Positions 31,745-39,961 of a stretch of DNA of 64,000 nucleotides are shown piece by piece. The notes below the pieces were generated by a model. That model was not told where the DNA came from. It made no database searches and was given only the letters and a program-made list of their open reading frames with translations. Location of the stretch: positions 310,001 to 374,000 of the forward strand of contig NZ_ASVU01000001.1 in NCBI RefSeq assembly GCF_000407365.1, written 5' to 3'. Made by a program: the position numbers and the translations under genes. This DNA is from Enterococcus asini ATCC 700915 (GTDB taxonomy: Bacteria > Bacillota > Bacilli > Lactobacillales > Enterococcaceae). Position 1 is the first letter of the stretch. Each line of letters begins with the position of its first letter.

Positions 31745-32096
31745 TTTCGTATTGCCTCCTTCATATTGAATACACTCACAGTCTAGGGGAAAATCATACA
31801 GAAAGCAAAGTTTATACTTGTGAATTTTTTCGTTACATTTCTGTAAAAAAACTCGTTCAAATGAAGATGTAGCGCTTTATTTTAGATTGTGAATAATATT
31901 ACAGCGGATTTTTTTCACAATCTTTTTCTGTGTAGTAATACAGATTAAACAGCTGTACCATAGAGAAATAGAAAACATCCTTTTCAAAATTGGTTGAACT
32001 ACCGCCTTTTTAGCGACGAATGCAGGGGCCACAAAAATAGCTCCTTTTGGCTGAGACCCCACCAAAAGCCTATTGTTATCTACTTTTGAATCAATC
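31745..32096. promoter_or_regulatory. Leader region of nox with candidate redox operators; no gene seen
   Basis: On the minus strand TTGCTT (31808-31803), a 17-base spacer and TAGACT (31785-31780) form a likely promoter. Palindrome-like sites lie upstream: TTACATTTCTGTAA (31834-31847) and TTGTGAATAATATTACAG (31887-31904), the latter resembling one and a half Rex boxes. Rex control would fit a NADH oxidase, but the match is partial. An 84-residue minus-strand frame here has no ribosome site or protein-like composition. Confidence 0.4.
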
Positions 32097-32139
32097 AAAA
32101 AAAGCCGGTAATAGGTTGTAGGACCTCTCACCGGCTTTT
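32097..32139 (-). terminator. Terminator-like hairpin
   Basis: The stem AAAAGCCGG/CCGGCTTTT (32100-32108 with 32131-32139) with a 22-base loop has seven T on the minus strand. It may end the small gene 32308-32616 after a long 3' UTR. Confidence 0.6.
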
Positions 32140-32307
32140 AGTGCTATTTTTCTTTTCTTTCTTCCTATGCAAGCAGTTGAAGCAGCCAAGTTTCCCAGAA
32201 GAAAGAGCGAATAAAAGCAGACACATTTCATTTTCCGTTTCATTTTTCAAGGCTCGAAAAAATCTTAAGCATTCCTTTACGCTTTTGAAAAGGAATTTAC
32301 TCGCTCC

Positions 32308-32616
32308 TTAGTTTAACTCCCGAGTACTGCGTTCATCCACCACTTCTTTTTTGAGATCCACTCCATAATCCCCGTGAAGTTGGATGCGCAGTTGTTCTTG
32401 ATCGATGGTCAGCCCGCGCCACACAAACTCCAAAAGAGCGGCTTTTTCAAAGGCTGCCAAAGGAAGGGCCTCGCTTTGAATCAACTGAACCACAATCTCA
32501 TTGCCGGCTAGAGCCTGTCCATCTGTGGAGTCATTATAAAAGATATTTTCCACCGATTCTGTCAATGCTTGATCCGATAATCCTCGTAAATAATCAATAT
32601 ACTTTTGCATTTTCAT
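32308..32616 (-). CDS. Conserved-looking hypothetical protein, 102 residues
   Basis: I do not recognise this protein. It begins MKMQKYIDYLRGLSDQALTE, is acidic, mostly helical in pattern, and ends VVDERSTRELN, with no signal peptide or membrane segment. The start at 32616 has AGGGGG just upstream; a second ATG three codons in is also possible. It stands alone and divergent from the HesB-like gene, about 110 bases apart. Confidence 0.6.
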   Translation of the reverse strand: MKMQKYIDYLRGLSDQALTESVENIFYNDSTDGQALAGNEIVVQLIQSEALPLAAFEKAALLEFVWRGLTIDQEQLRIQLHGDYGVDLKKEVVDERSTRELN

Positions 32617-32726
32617 TCCCCCTTTTCTTTTTAGTATAGCATGAAAAGGGTTTCTAGCCTCGTAAAAGCAGATGATTTAACAGGGAGGCAATCTGCCGGT
32701 ATACTAGAAGAAAAGGAGGTCTACTT

Positions 32727-33062
32727 ATGAAGCTGACAATCACTGATGCTGCAGCCAACGCCCTTGAGAAGCGCCTGCAAAGCACTACGTTTATTCTGGC
32801 TTTAAATGATGGTACCAATCAATTTTCAACCGTGGGTGGCTCTTGTGCTGTGGGTGATAAGTTCCAAATTTTAGCTAGTAAAGGCCCCACGGATCAGTAC
32901 AATCTACCTGTGACAACCGAGCGTTTTCAAGTATTTACCTCTGCAAGTGAGGCAGATTTTATCAACGAAGATTTGACCTTGGACTACAATGACCGCTTGA
33001 GTACTTTCTCCTTAAAAACCAGTAGTGGGATTCTTGACAACAATTTATTGATTCGACCATAA
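32727..33062 (+). CDS. HesB-like (Fe-S biosynthesis fold) small protein
   Basis: The protein (111 residues) matches the HesB/IscA-like 'iron-sulfur cluster biosynthesis family' proteins of lactic acid bacteria. It begins MKLTITDAAANALEKRL, followed by a beta-rich core. Only one cysteine (GGSCAVGD) is seen; the CxC near the C-terminus of true A-type carriers is missing, so it probably does not carry a cluster in the usual way. The start follows AAAAGGAGG. It is monocistronic and ends at a strong bidirectional hairpin. Confidence 0.65.
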   Translation: MKLTITDAAANALEKRLQSTTFILALNDGTNQFSTVGGSCAVGDKFQILASKGPTDQYNLPVTTERFQVFTSASEADFINEDLTLDYNDRLSTFSLKTSSGILDNNLLIRP

Positions 33063-33112
33063 AAAAACGATGTGCTAGGAAGCTAAACTTCCTAGGCACA
33101 TCGTTTTTTTTC
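33062..33112. terminator. Bidirectional terminator
   Basis: The stem ACGATGTGCTAGGAAG / CTTCCTAGGCACATCGT has one bulged base and A and T runs on both sides. Confidence 0.9.
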
Positions 33113-33113
33113 T

Positions 33114-33887
33114 TTATGATTCTTCTTGGTGATTGGCTTCAACCGTTTTTTCTTTCTGAGACAGCTGGCTTGTCTCTAGCGCCAATTCTGGTTTTGGTCC
33201 CATGCGGCGTTTTTCCAGGCGTTTTAAGTTCCAATAGCCTAAAATCACAATAGCCAACGCACAGACCACATCCACGATGATATCTTTCATGGTATCCCCT
33301 AGCGCTTGGTGTCCGCTTAAAACCACACCTTCTGCCGTCATAAACTTCTGCATATTGGTTCCTAAGATTTGATCGGCGGTAAACTCATAAATTTCCCACA
33401 CCACACCACACGTCGTAGCAAAGCAAAAGGCAAAAAAGCTCACAAAGAAAGGCTTCAAGCGCAAGTGTAAGGTTTTGCTACGGTTCATAAAATCCACTAA
33501 GAAAAAGCCCAATGCCGCTAACATAATGGCACTAAACCCATGGAGAATCGTATCCCAAAAAGGCACACGGTAATAAAAATTTTGCACTTCTCCTAGATAA
33601 ATCGCACAGAATAAAAAGATAAAGTAAATCATTTCCATCATATCCGGGATATCTATCCCATAGTGTTGCTCCGCCTGGGCCGGCAGAAAGATTACGACCA
33701 TTCCCACGAGACACTGCAAGATCATCAAGACGTAATCACTTTTGACCAGCTCTGATTCCTTCGTAGAGACTCCTGAAGGCGCTTGGATAAACATCACCGT
33801 GGCATAAATGACGGAAGCCGCCAACAAGACGAAAATCACGAAAAACAAGATACGTTTTCGCTTGGCCAACTTCAATTTATTTTTCAT
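33114..33887 (-). CDS. DUF2238/YjdF-like membrane protein
   Basis: The protein (257 residues) has about six hydrophobic segments and the conserved DUF2238-type blocks FYYRVPFWDTILHGFSA and VVWEIYEFTADQILGTNMQ. Asp, His, Trp and Glu inside membrane segments are typical of the family. Function is unknown. A basic N-terminus (KNKLKLAKRKR) is followed by the first membrane segment, and the C-terminus (about 40 residues) is charged and Gln/Glu-rich. It is monocistronic. Confidence 0.7.
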   Translation of the reverse strand: MKNKLKLAKRKRILFFVIFVLLAASVIYATVMFIQAPSGVSTKESELVKSDYVLMILQCLVGMVVIFLPAQAEQHYGIDIPDMMEMIYFIFLFCAIYLGEVQNFYYRVPFWDTILHGFSAIMLAALGFFLVDFMNRSKTLHLRLKPFFVSFFAFCFATTCGVVWEIYEFTADQILGTNMQKFMTAEGVVLSGHQALGDTMKDIIVDVVCALAIVILGYWNLKRLEKRRMGPKPELALETSQLSQKEKTVEANHQEES

Positions 33888-33974
33888 AAGTTTTCCCTAC
33901 TCCTTCACCCTTCGCTGATTTTACGCGAAAGCATTACTCTTAGTAGTCTACAGAAGTTTTTAATCCTGTCAAAT

Positions 33975-34013
33975 CAAAAAAAGCTACCTAACAGAAGTCT
34001 CTGCTAGGTAGCT
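33975..34013 (-). terminator. Terminator of the YjeM-like transporter gene
   Basis: The stem AGCTACCTA/TAGGTAGCT (33982-33990 with 34005-34013) is followed by seven T on the minus strand. Confidence 0.85.
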
Positions 34014-34043
34014 TGCTTTGCTAAAGCAATCCGTAATCAAAGG

Positions 34044-35546
34044 TTACTTTTTGTCATTCTTTGTTCGGCGTGTGTAATTGTTGTAAAGAAGAACCCCTAC
34101 CACAGTAAAGCCGACTGGACCAGCTATCATCCACAAGGTATCGCGGTAACCAGTACCGTCTAACATTGGTTGGAAAATCGTAAAGGCATTGGCCCCTAAT
34201 ACTAATAAGAAGACCACGACACTGATAACAACTGTCCATTTGTAGTTCTTGAAGGCTTCAAAAGGCCGTTCCAAATCGGTTTTCTTCTTGAATTTTGGAA
34301 ATGCGTAAATCAAGAACAGATAAGGTAACGTCATGGAAACATTGGCCATCAAGGTCAAGATTCGATAGAAAGCAGATGAATCTGGTGTCCCAAAGGAAGC
34401 CAATAAAATGATTGCAACGACTAACGCGCATTGAGCCCACATCGCAAAACTTGGCATACCGTTTTTGTTCAATTGAGTGAACTTTTCAGGCCATAGTTTT
34501 TTCGGCGTACCCATAATCAAAGTCTTCAATGGAGAATACGTCAAGGTGAAGAAAGCACCACTATAGGCTAAGAACATCCCAATCCCGGTATAACGGGCGA
34601 ACCAGTTTCCTACAGTCAAAGCAGTGGTTTGGCTCAAGCCGATGCCGCGGCCAAACTCGTACCCTAAGTTGTTCATCATCACATAACTAATATTCCCTAA
34701 GTTCGTTGTTTCGCCAGACAAAACTGCGTTCCAGTTGGTGCTGACACCCCACAAGAAGATCCCCAAAGCATAACCGATGGAAATAATCAAAGCGGAAAGC
34801 ATGATTGCCCGTGGAAATGTTCTTTCTGGATTACGGGTCTTATCTACCATACTCCCGATTGCTTCCAACCCACCATAAGCGAAAATCGCAAATACGGCGA
34901 AACTTAAAAGACTAATTGGGGTTTGGTAGCTAGGATTTGGTGAAGTCATGATGTCTTGCACCGGTTGAGCTAAGTGTCCGCCATTCGCCACTAAGATAAT
35001 TCCAGAAATAATGATCAAAATGACATTCAGACTTGTTACAGCTAAACCACCAAGGCTGGTGATTTTGATGATTCCTTTGACCCCTTTGATGGATACAAAA
35101 GTTACCATGACCATCCAAAGACAAGCCAGTAAGCCCACCATTTGCGTAGAGTTAAGACCAAACATCCCCAATTTTTGGGTTTGGTCACTTCCGGCAAAAG
35201 CGGTGGTAAAAGGAATCCAAACTTTTGAAGCCGTAGAAACCATCCATACCACGTAAGAGGCAAACCACATAAACGTTCCGATGAACGCAAAGCGTGGTCC
35301 AACGCTGACCTCCAACCATTTGTACATCCCACTGTTTTCACCTTTAATCGCAGAACCGTATTCTGCCATCATCAAAGCAAAAGGGATAAAGAAAAGAATT
35401 GCAGCAATGACGTAAAAGACGATTGAGCCGTAGCCCATGAGGTAAAACGCGACGGGCCCGTTGGCAAAGCCAAACACCGTGGTAAAAATCATCATTGCTA
35501 AGGCACTTAATGTCATGCCTTTTCCTGCTTTCGACAATGAAACCAC
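34044..35546 (-). CDS. yjeM: APC-family amino acid antiporter, YjeM-like
   Basis: The protein (500 residues) is an APC-superfamily transporter closely resembling E. coli YjeM of the glutamate/GABA antiporter group. Shared blocks include MMIFTTVFGFANGPVAFYL, VGPRFAFIGTFMWFASY, GVSTNWNAVLSG and FLAYSGAFFTLTYSPLK. About 12 hydrophobic segments are present. The substrate of YjeM is not established, and no decarboxylase gene is adjacent, so an acid-resistance role is not supported here. The start is ATG 35546. It ends at its own terminator and is preceded by about 300 bases without a gene. Confidence 0.85.
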   Translation of the reverse strand: MVSLSKAGKGMTLSALAMMIFTTVFGFANGPVAFYLMGYGSIVFYVIAAILFFIPFALMMAEYGSAIKGENSGMYKWLEVSVGPRFAFIGTFMWFASYVVWMVSTASKVWIPFTTAFAGSDQTQKLGMFGLNSTQMVGLLACLWMVMVTFVSIKGVKGIIKITSLGGLAVTSLNVILIIISGIILVANGGHLAQPVQDIMTSPNPSYQTPISLLSFAVFAIFAYGGLEAIGSMVDKTRNPERTFPRAIMLSALIISIGYALGIFLWGVSTNWNAVLSGETTNLGNISYVMMNNLGYEFGRGIGLSQTTALTVGNWFARYTGIGMFLAYSGAFFTLTYSPLKTLIMGTPKKLWPEKFTQLNKNGMPSFAMWAQCALVVAIILLASFGTPDSSAFYRILTLMANVSMTLPYLFLIYAFPKFKKKTDLERPFEAFKNYKWTVVISVVVFLLVLGANAFTIFQPMLDGTGYRDTLWMIAGPVGFTVVGVLLYNNYTRRTKNDKK

Positions 35547-35812
35547 TCCTATTCATTTTTTTAAGAATTTTCCTGCTCGCAAAACACATTACGCACATTT
35601 GGATAAACGATCGCCAATATAAAAATCCTCGAATATCACCTTACAATGAAAAACACAAAAGTGCAAGATAAGGCCATTAAGTAGAAATCTTTAGAATATT
35701 CTTTAGACTTGTTACAAAAGTATTTACCCTGTGATTACCGCACCATTTACAGGTATTTAAAATAACAAAAAGAAGAATTTTAAGTCGAAAAAACCTTTTT
35801 ATTGGAAAACAA
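35547..35812. other. AT-rich intergenic region upstream of the YjeM-like gene
   Basis: No coding frame or RNA gene is apparent. The region probably carries the promoter of the YjeM-like gene, but I could not settle on one -35/-10 pair. Confidence 0.4.
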
Positions 35813-35846
35813 AACCCCTTGAAGAAGTTTTCTTCTTCAAGGGGTT
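35806..35846 (-). terminator. Terminator of the NAD(P)-binding protein gene
   Basis: A 14-bp perfect stem (35813-35826 with 35833-35846) is followed by TTTTGTTTT on the minus strand. Confidence 0.85.
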
Positions 35847-35850
35847 AATT

Positions 35851-36486
35851 TTAGATATCTGCTAAGGCAGTGTCAATCGTGGTAGAGCCTTCATGCATGG
35901 TGATGACTTTTCCAGTTGTATTTGGATAGTCCAGCAAACTAGCCAAGACTTCCGCCACATCACCAATGGCATTTTTACCGGTATCGGTCACTTGCAAGGA
36001 AACCTCGCCAGTGGCAGGTTCTTCCACCAAACTTCCCGGTTGCAAAATCGTATAAGCCAAATTTGTGTTGTGAATCAGCCAGTTATCCGAAAAATACTTG
36101 GCGATATTGTAATCCATAATCTCCGCTAAGTAGGATTCTGACCAACGTTCAGGTTCCAAAGCAAACAAGGAGCTCAATTGAATGTAACGAGGCACGTGGC
36201 CTTCTTCTGCGGCTTGCATCAGTTTCACGGCACCAAATAAATCGGCCTGAAGCAAATCTTGCCCTCGAGAACCTGCGACGAAATAAATCACGTCCATCAG
36301 TCGAATTTGCTGAGCAATCTCGGCGACAGAAGCATGCAAGTCAAAAGGAATCGGCTTAATTCGGTCTGTCTCTGGAATTTTTTCGGCACTACGAGAAGCG
36401 GCAAAAACATTGTGTCCTTTAGCGGCCAGCTTTTCTGTTAACAATTGACCCACACGTCCCGTGGCCCCGACTACAAAGATTTTCAT
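35851..36486 (-). CDS. NAD(P)-binding Rossmann protein (atypical SDR, YwnB/NmrA-like)
   Basis: The protein (211 residues) starts KIFVVGATGRVGQLLTEKL, the GxxGxxG dinucleotide motif of atypical short-chain dehydrogenases. It continues with VFAASRS (adenosine-phosphate contact, favouring NADP), VIYFVAGSRGQDL, YIQLSSLFAL and YTILQPGSLVEEP. The classic Tyr-x-x-x-Lys pair is replaced by a YNIAKYF region. Members act as reductases or redox sensors; the substrate is unknown. The start at 36486 follows AGGAGG. It is monocistronic. Confidence 0.8.
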   Translation of the reverse strand: MKIFVVGATGRVGQLLTEKLAAKGHNVFAASRSAEKIPETDRIKPIPFDLHASVAEIAQQIRLMDVIYFVAGSRGQDLLQADLFGAVKLMQAAEEGHVPRYIQLSSLFALEPERWSESYLAEIMDYNIAKYFSDNWLIHNTNLAYTILQPGSLVEEPATGEVSLQVTDTGKNAIGDVAEVLASLLDYPNTTGKVITMHEGSTTIDTALADI

Positions 36487-36575
36487 GAGTGTTCCTCCTT
36501 CTTTTTTGAATCTACTTTCAGTCTAACTCAGGGACGGTGCCTAAGCAAAGAAATCGTCTTAGCGAAACAATCACA

Positions 36576-36609
36576 AGAAAAAGAGCTCAGGAATCATCCC
36601 CGAGCTCTT
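36576..36609 (-). terminator. Terminator of truA
   Basis: The stem AAGAGCTC/GAGCTCTT (36581-36588 with 36602-36609) is followed by TTTTTCTTG on the minus strand. Confidence 0.8.
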
Positions 36610-36632
36610 CATTTTATTGGAAAATTGATTGA

Positions 36633-37370
36633 TTAATAATAGACTTCATCTAAAAACAATCCTTGGGCCGGAGCTGTTTCTCCCGCTTCACTGCGGATTT
36701 TATTGGCAAGTACTTGGTCGATGACCGCAAGAGGCAAGCGTCCAGCGCCGATTTCGATTAAGGTGCCCATTAGAATTCGGACCATTTTATACAAAAAGCC
36801 ATTGCCCACAAACGTGAAGTGCAACATACTGCCTTCTTGCGTAATCGTGATTTCATCAATCCTACGCTCCGTGGATTTTTTAGACTTTTTCAAAGCAGAG
36901 AAGCCTAGAAAATCATGAGTGCCAACTAACTTCTCGCAAGCCGCCTCCATTTTAGCAAGATCTAACGGCTCAACTACTTGGAAGCTGTGGTACCGCTCAA
37001 AGGCCGTGGGAACCACATCATTCCATACATAGTAACTGTACTGTTTGCCCTTGGCATTGTACCGGGCATGGAAACGTTCTGGCACTTCCACCACTTCTTT
37101 TACCACGATATCATCGGGTAAATAGCGATTAAATAAAGTCAAAAATTCGTCTTCTGAAAGCGTGGACGTCGTTTTGAAATTGGCCACTTGTCCTTTGGCA
37201 TGGGCTCCCGCATCCGTCCGTCCAGAGCCGATGATTTCAATCGTCTCACCGGTTAGCTGCTGAATGACTTTCTCAATTTTGCCTTGGATGGTCTTCTCGG
37301 AATCTCCTAGCCGTTGCCAGCCTAGATACCGCTTGCCGTCATATTCGACGGTTAATTTTAGATTACGCAT
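36633..37370 (-). CDS. truA: tRNA pseudouridine(38-40) synthase
   Basis: TruA (245 residues) converts uridines 38-40 of the anticodon arm to pseudouridine. The catalytic aspartate lies in GSGRTDAGAHAKGQ. Other family blocks are YDGKRYLGWQR near the N-terminus, RFHARYNAKGKQYSYYVWN and FVGNGFLYKMVRILMGTLIEIG. Length is normal. The gene stands apart from the ecf/ribosomal-protein operon in which truA often lies in Firmicutes. The ATG at 37370 lies about nine bases after an AAAGGAG site. Confidence 0.96.
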   Translation of the reverse strand: MRNLKLTVEYDGKRYLGWQRLGDSEKTIQGKIEKVIQQLTGETIEIIGSGRTDAGAHAKGQVANFKTTSTLSEDEFLTLFNRYLPDDIVVKEVVEVPERFHARYNAKGKQYSYYVWNDVVPTAFERYHSFQVVEPLDLAKMEAACEKLVGTHDFLGFSALKKSKKSTERRIDEITITQEGSMLHFTFVGNGFLYKMVRILMGTLIEIGAGRLPLAVIDQVLANKIRSEAGETAPAQGLFLDEVYY

Positions 37371-37463
37371 GGGTTACTCCTTTTAGTTAAAAGCACTAGA
37401 TTACGTGTAGCTCACTATTGGGCCAATCACGTTTTCATTGTATCACGAAAGCAGCGGCTTTTC

Positions 37464-38120
37464 TTATGGATTAGCTGCCAGAGCTTGGTATAAAGGCATG
37501 AGTTCCAAAAGGGCTTGAACAGTTTGTTCTTCGATTCCGACAAGCTCTCCTTTAAAAAAGAGTTTTCCAATTTGAAACGTGCCATCTTGTAAATCCCGGG
37601 CGAACTTTTCTTGTAAACTTGGACTTGCTAAATACTCTGTCAGAGGCAAATGATCCGCTAGCTCGTCTTCTTTTTGCGGCCAAATGAAATACTCCTCCAC
37701 CGGAACTTGTTTGCTCCATTGGGGCAGTACGTCTAGCAATTGATTGTAGTCTGACGGGGTGCCTTGGCGTTCATTCATGCGATAGTGTTGAAACATCAAA
37801 TAGACTTGATACTGCTTTTGATTCAATAAAACCGCTAGACAAGCATTTTCTTGCTGGCGATGCTCACTACGATAGGCACTCCAAAAATGGCTGCGTACAT
37901 TCCAGCCGTTCGTCCAGATCTCGATTTTCGGCTTTTTCATGCCTAGTTCATCCGGCAAATCTGCCGCCACCTTCAGCTGCAAGTTCTTCCATTTTTGCCA
38001 ATGACTTTGGTAATCCTGTTTGATTGCTTCCACTTGTTCGGGTGACAATTCTGCCTTTAGTTGCTTGAAAGCATAATGCTCTCTTCGAAATAAATCAAAA
38101 TCTGCTGGGGTTAAGTTCAT
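37464..38120 (-). CDS. Conserved hypothetical protein, possibly HI_0552 family
   Basis: The 218-residue soluble protein begins MNLTPADFDLFRREHYAF and contains IEIWTNGWNVRSHFWSAYRSEH, YQVYLMFQHYRMNE and VEEYFIWPQ. It recalls the HI_0552 family of uncharacterised proteins; this is from memory and not certain. It is rich in Gln, Glu and aromatic residues, with no signal or membrane segment. It starts at ATG 38120 with an AGAGG site and lies just downstream of the broken HIT gene. Confidence 0.55.
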   Translation of the reverse strand: MNLTPADFDLFRREHYAFKQLKAELSPEQVEAIKQDYQSHWQKWKNLQLKVAADLPDELGMKKPKIEIWTNGWNVRSHFWSAYRSEHRQQENACLAVLLNQKQYQVYLMFQHYRMNERQGTPSDYNQLLDVLPQWSKQVPVEEYFIWPQKEDELADHLPLTEYLASPSLQEKFARDLQDGTFQIGKLFFKGELVGIEEQTVQALLELMPLYQALAANP

Positions 38121-38153
38121 GAATTAGACCTCTTTTATAATGAAATGTATGGT

Positions 38154-38522
38154 TTAGTACTTTTGCTTGACAAGGATTACACCCCGAACCCCACCTTTTG
38201 GATCAGCAACATCCCCTTGGTAACGAGGAATCAGGTGACAATGGCAATGCAAGATAGTCTGACCTGCCACAACACCGTAATTAAAGCCAATGTTATATCC
38301 TTATGGAGCATAGCGCTGATCCAAGTATTTTTTTCCGAGTTTCACTAATTTGTCAGTGTCCGCAAGCTCCCTTTCAGTTAATGAAAAGTAATCTTCACGG
38401 TGCGCTTTAGGAAGAATTAAAAGGTGGCCTTGAGTTACCGGATTGCGATCAAAAATCGCAAAACAAGTTTCATTTTCAAATACGATGTCTAATTTACTGC
38501 GACAGAAAACACAAGTCTCCAT
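38154..38522 (-). pseudogene. HIT-family nucleotide hydrolase gene interrupted by an in-frame TAA
   Basis: From the ATG at 38522 (AAAGGAG upstream) the frame reads METCVFCRSKLDIVFENE, FAIFDRNPVTQGHLLILPKAH and LGKKYLDQRYAP, a HIT-domain N-terminus, and then hits TAA at 38303-38301. The same frame continues without shift as GYNIGFNYGVVAGQTILHC, the catalytic triad block HCHCHLIPRYQGDV, and GGVRGVILVKQKY to a second stop at 38154-38156. A family protein of about 121-140 residues would need read-through of the first stop. The truncated 73-residue product lacks the catalytic HxHxH, so the gene is most likely inactive, unless this is a sequencing error. Confidence 0.82.
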
Positions 38523-38561
38523 GGCTTTGCTCCTTTCATTGATAGGCTCCATCGCCAATTT

Positions 38562-39950
38562 CTAGAATTTAAAATACCCTTGATGAAGCATCTCGTACAA
38601 TTCGCTTTTCTTCCGATTAGGAACTAACTTTTCCACATTGGTTAAAGTCAGATCCGGGTTTTTAGCGCCTACCAACAGATAATACAAACCAAAAATCGGT
38701 TCGTTTTCCTTGGACAGAACGGCTTCATTTCCCAAAACATCCACAGTCAACTGGGCAAACTCCGGCGTATCGAAAAAGCCCCCACTCAAAGTCAACGCTC
38801 CTGAGCCGATGATACTTGGTTTTAAAGTGCGCAGGTTCAACAGGATCCCTTCCACCACACTGCGAATCATCTCCTGACGAGTCGTAGTGATACGCAAGTT
38901 TTGAAAGCCTCCGGTCAATTCTGCATCCCAATAAGGAGCCCGCTCCCCATTCAAGAAAGGATAAAATTTGACGCCCCCGGCACCAATAGGCGTAGTTTCT
39001 AAGATTTCTGGCAACTCACGAAAAAAAGTACTGCTGTCGCCAGAAAAAATCCCACTGGCCCAAGCCAAGACGCTACCACCGTTATTGGAAGGGCCTCCGC
39101 TGACAAACAGCTTATCCGTCAAACGATAGGCAAAAGGCTGCTGGATCACATCCAACTTGTGATCTGGACCAATGGAACGCAGTGCTGCACTAGTACCGAT
39201 GGTCAAACTATTAGCGATTCCTGTGGTAGCAAGCCCCGCATAGGCCGCCAAGCAACCATCACTGGCACCACAATACACACTCGTTTGAGGCTTAAGGCCA
39301 AACTGTTTTACTCGTTCTTCTCTTATCTCAAAGACCTGATTGACTGGAATGATGGGTGCCAGTTGGCCTTTCTCCACACCTAGATACGCTAAGATTTCCT
39401 CATCCCATTGCCCACTTTCTACGTTGCACATACCGGTGGCGGAAGCGGTAGCCACATCGATTGCCACTTGCCCTGTAAAGTAGTCCATTAGCAATTCTTT
39501 CAGTCCCCACCAGGACGTGTTCTCTGGATAAGTCTGAGCTTGTTGAAAGTACAAAAGCTTAGCAAAGGTCGACATCGGATGAATCGGTGTGCCACTGCGA
39601 AGATAGAACCGTCTGGCTGTAGCTACAGGCAGTTGTCGAATCACTTCTGTAGCTTGCTGATCCGACCACAGAAAAATCTTGTCAAATTGTCCATTCACTA
39701 CCGGCATCAGACTATGCATGGCCACACTAAAGCTCAGGGAACCTACCTGCTCCATGAATTCTCTGGGAATCTCACTAAGCAGGCCAGCGATTGTTTGCAA
39801 GATTTCTGTCGCCTTTTGATAACGTGCACCACCCGCTTCATCATAAGTCGTCAATGCTTGGCTACTGTGGTAAATACTGGTTCCTTTGACAATTATTCCG
39901 ACCTTGATTGCGGTGGAGCCCACATCGATTCCCAAAAATCCCTGTTCCAT
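38562..39950 (-). CDS. gntK: Gluconokinase, FGGY family
   Basis: The protein (462 residues) is an FGGY carbohydrate kinase. The N-terminal phosphate-1 motif is GIDVGSTAIKVGI, and the signature typical of gluconate kinases is SGTPIHPMSTFAKLL. The C-terminal adenosine block reads ALTLSGGFF. It should convert gluconate to 6-phosphogluconate. It is slightly shorter than the usual 490-510 residues. It starts 11 bases after the stop of the 6-phosphogluconate dehydrogenase gene and is the last gene of the cluster. No gluconate permease gene is present. Xylulokinase is the nearest alternative. Confidence 0.85.
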   Translation of the reverse strand: MEQGFLGIDVGSTAIKVGIIVKGTSIYHSSQALTTYDEAGGARYQKATEILQTIAGLLSEIPREFMEQVGSLSFSVAMHSLMPVVNGQFDKIFLWSDQQATEVIRQLPVATARRFYLRSGTPIHPMSTFAKLLYFQQAQTYPENTSWWGLKELLMDYFTGQVAIDVATASATGMCNVESGQWDEEILAYLGVEKGQLAPIIPVNQVFEIREERVKQFGLKPQTSVYCGASDGCLAAYAGLATTGIANSLTIGTSAALRSIGPDHKLDVIQQPFAYRLTDKLFVSGGPSNNGGSVLAWASGIFSGDSSTFFRELPEILETTPIGAGGVKFYPFLNGERAPYWDAELTGGFQNLRITTTRQEMIRSVVEGILLNLRTLKPSIIGSGALTLSGGFFDTPEFAQLTVDVLGNEAVLSKENEPIFGLYYLLVGAKNPDLTLTNVEKLVPNRKKSELYEMLHQGYFKF

Positions 39951-39961
39951 CTTTTTCCATC

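Noticed and set aside
32041-32066. CTGAGA inside a hairpin near 32050, recalling a TPP riboswitch
   Set aside because: None of the other TPP elements (second conserved loop, closing P1 stem) are present and no thiamine gene is near.
31877-32131. 84-residue minus-strand open frame upstream of nox
   Set aside because: No ribosome site, biased composition, and it overlaps the palindromes and hairpins of the nox leader.
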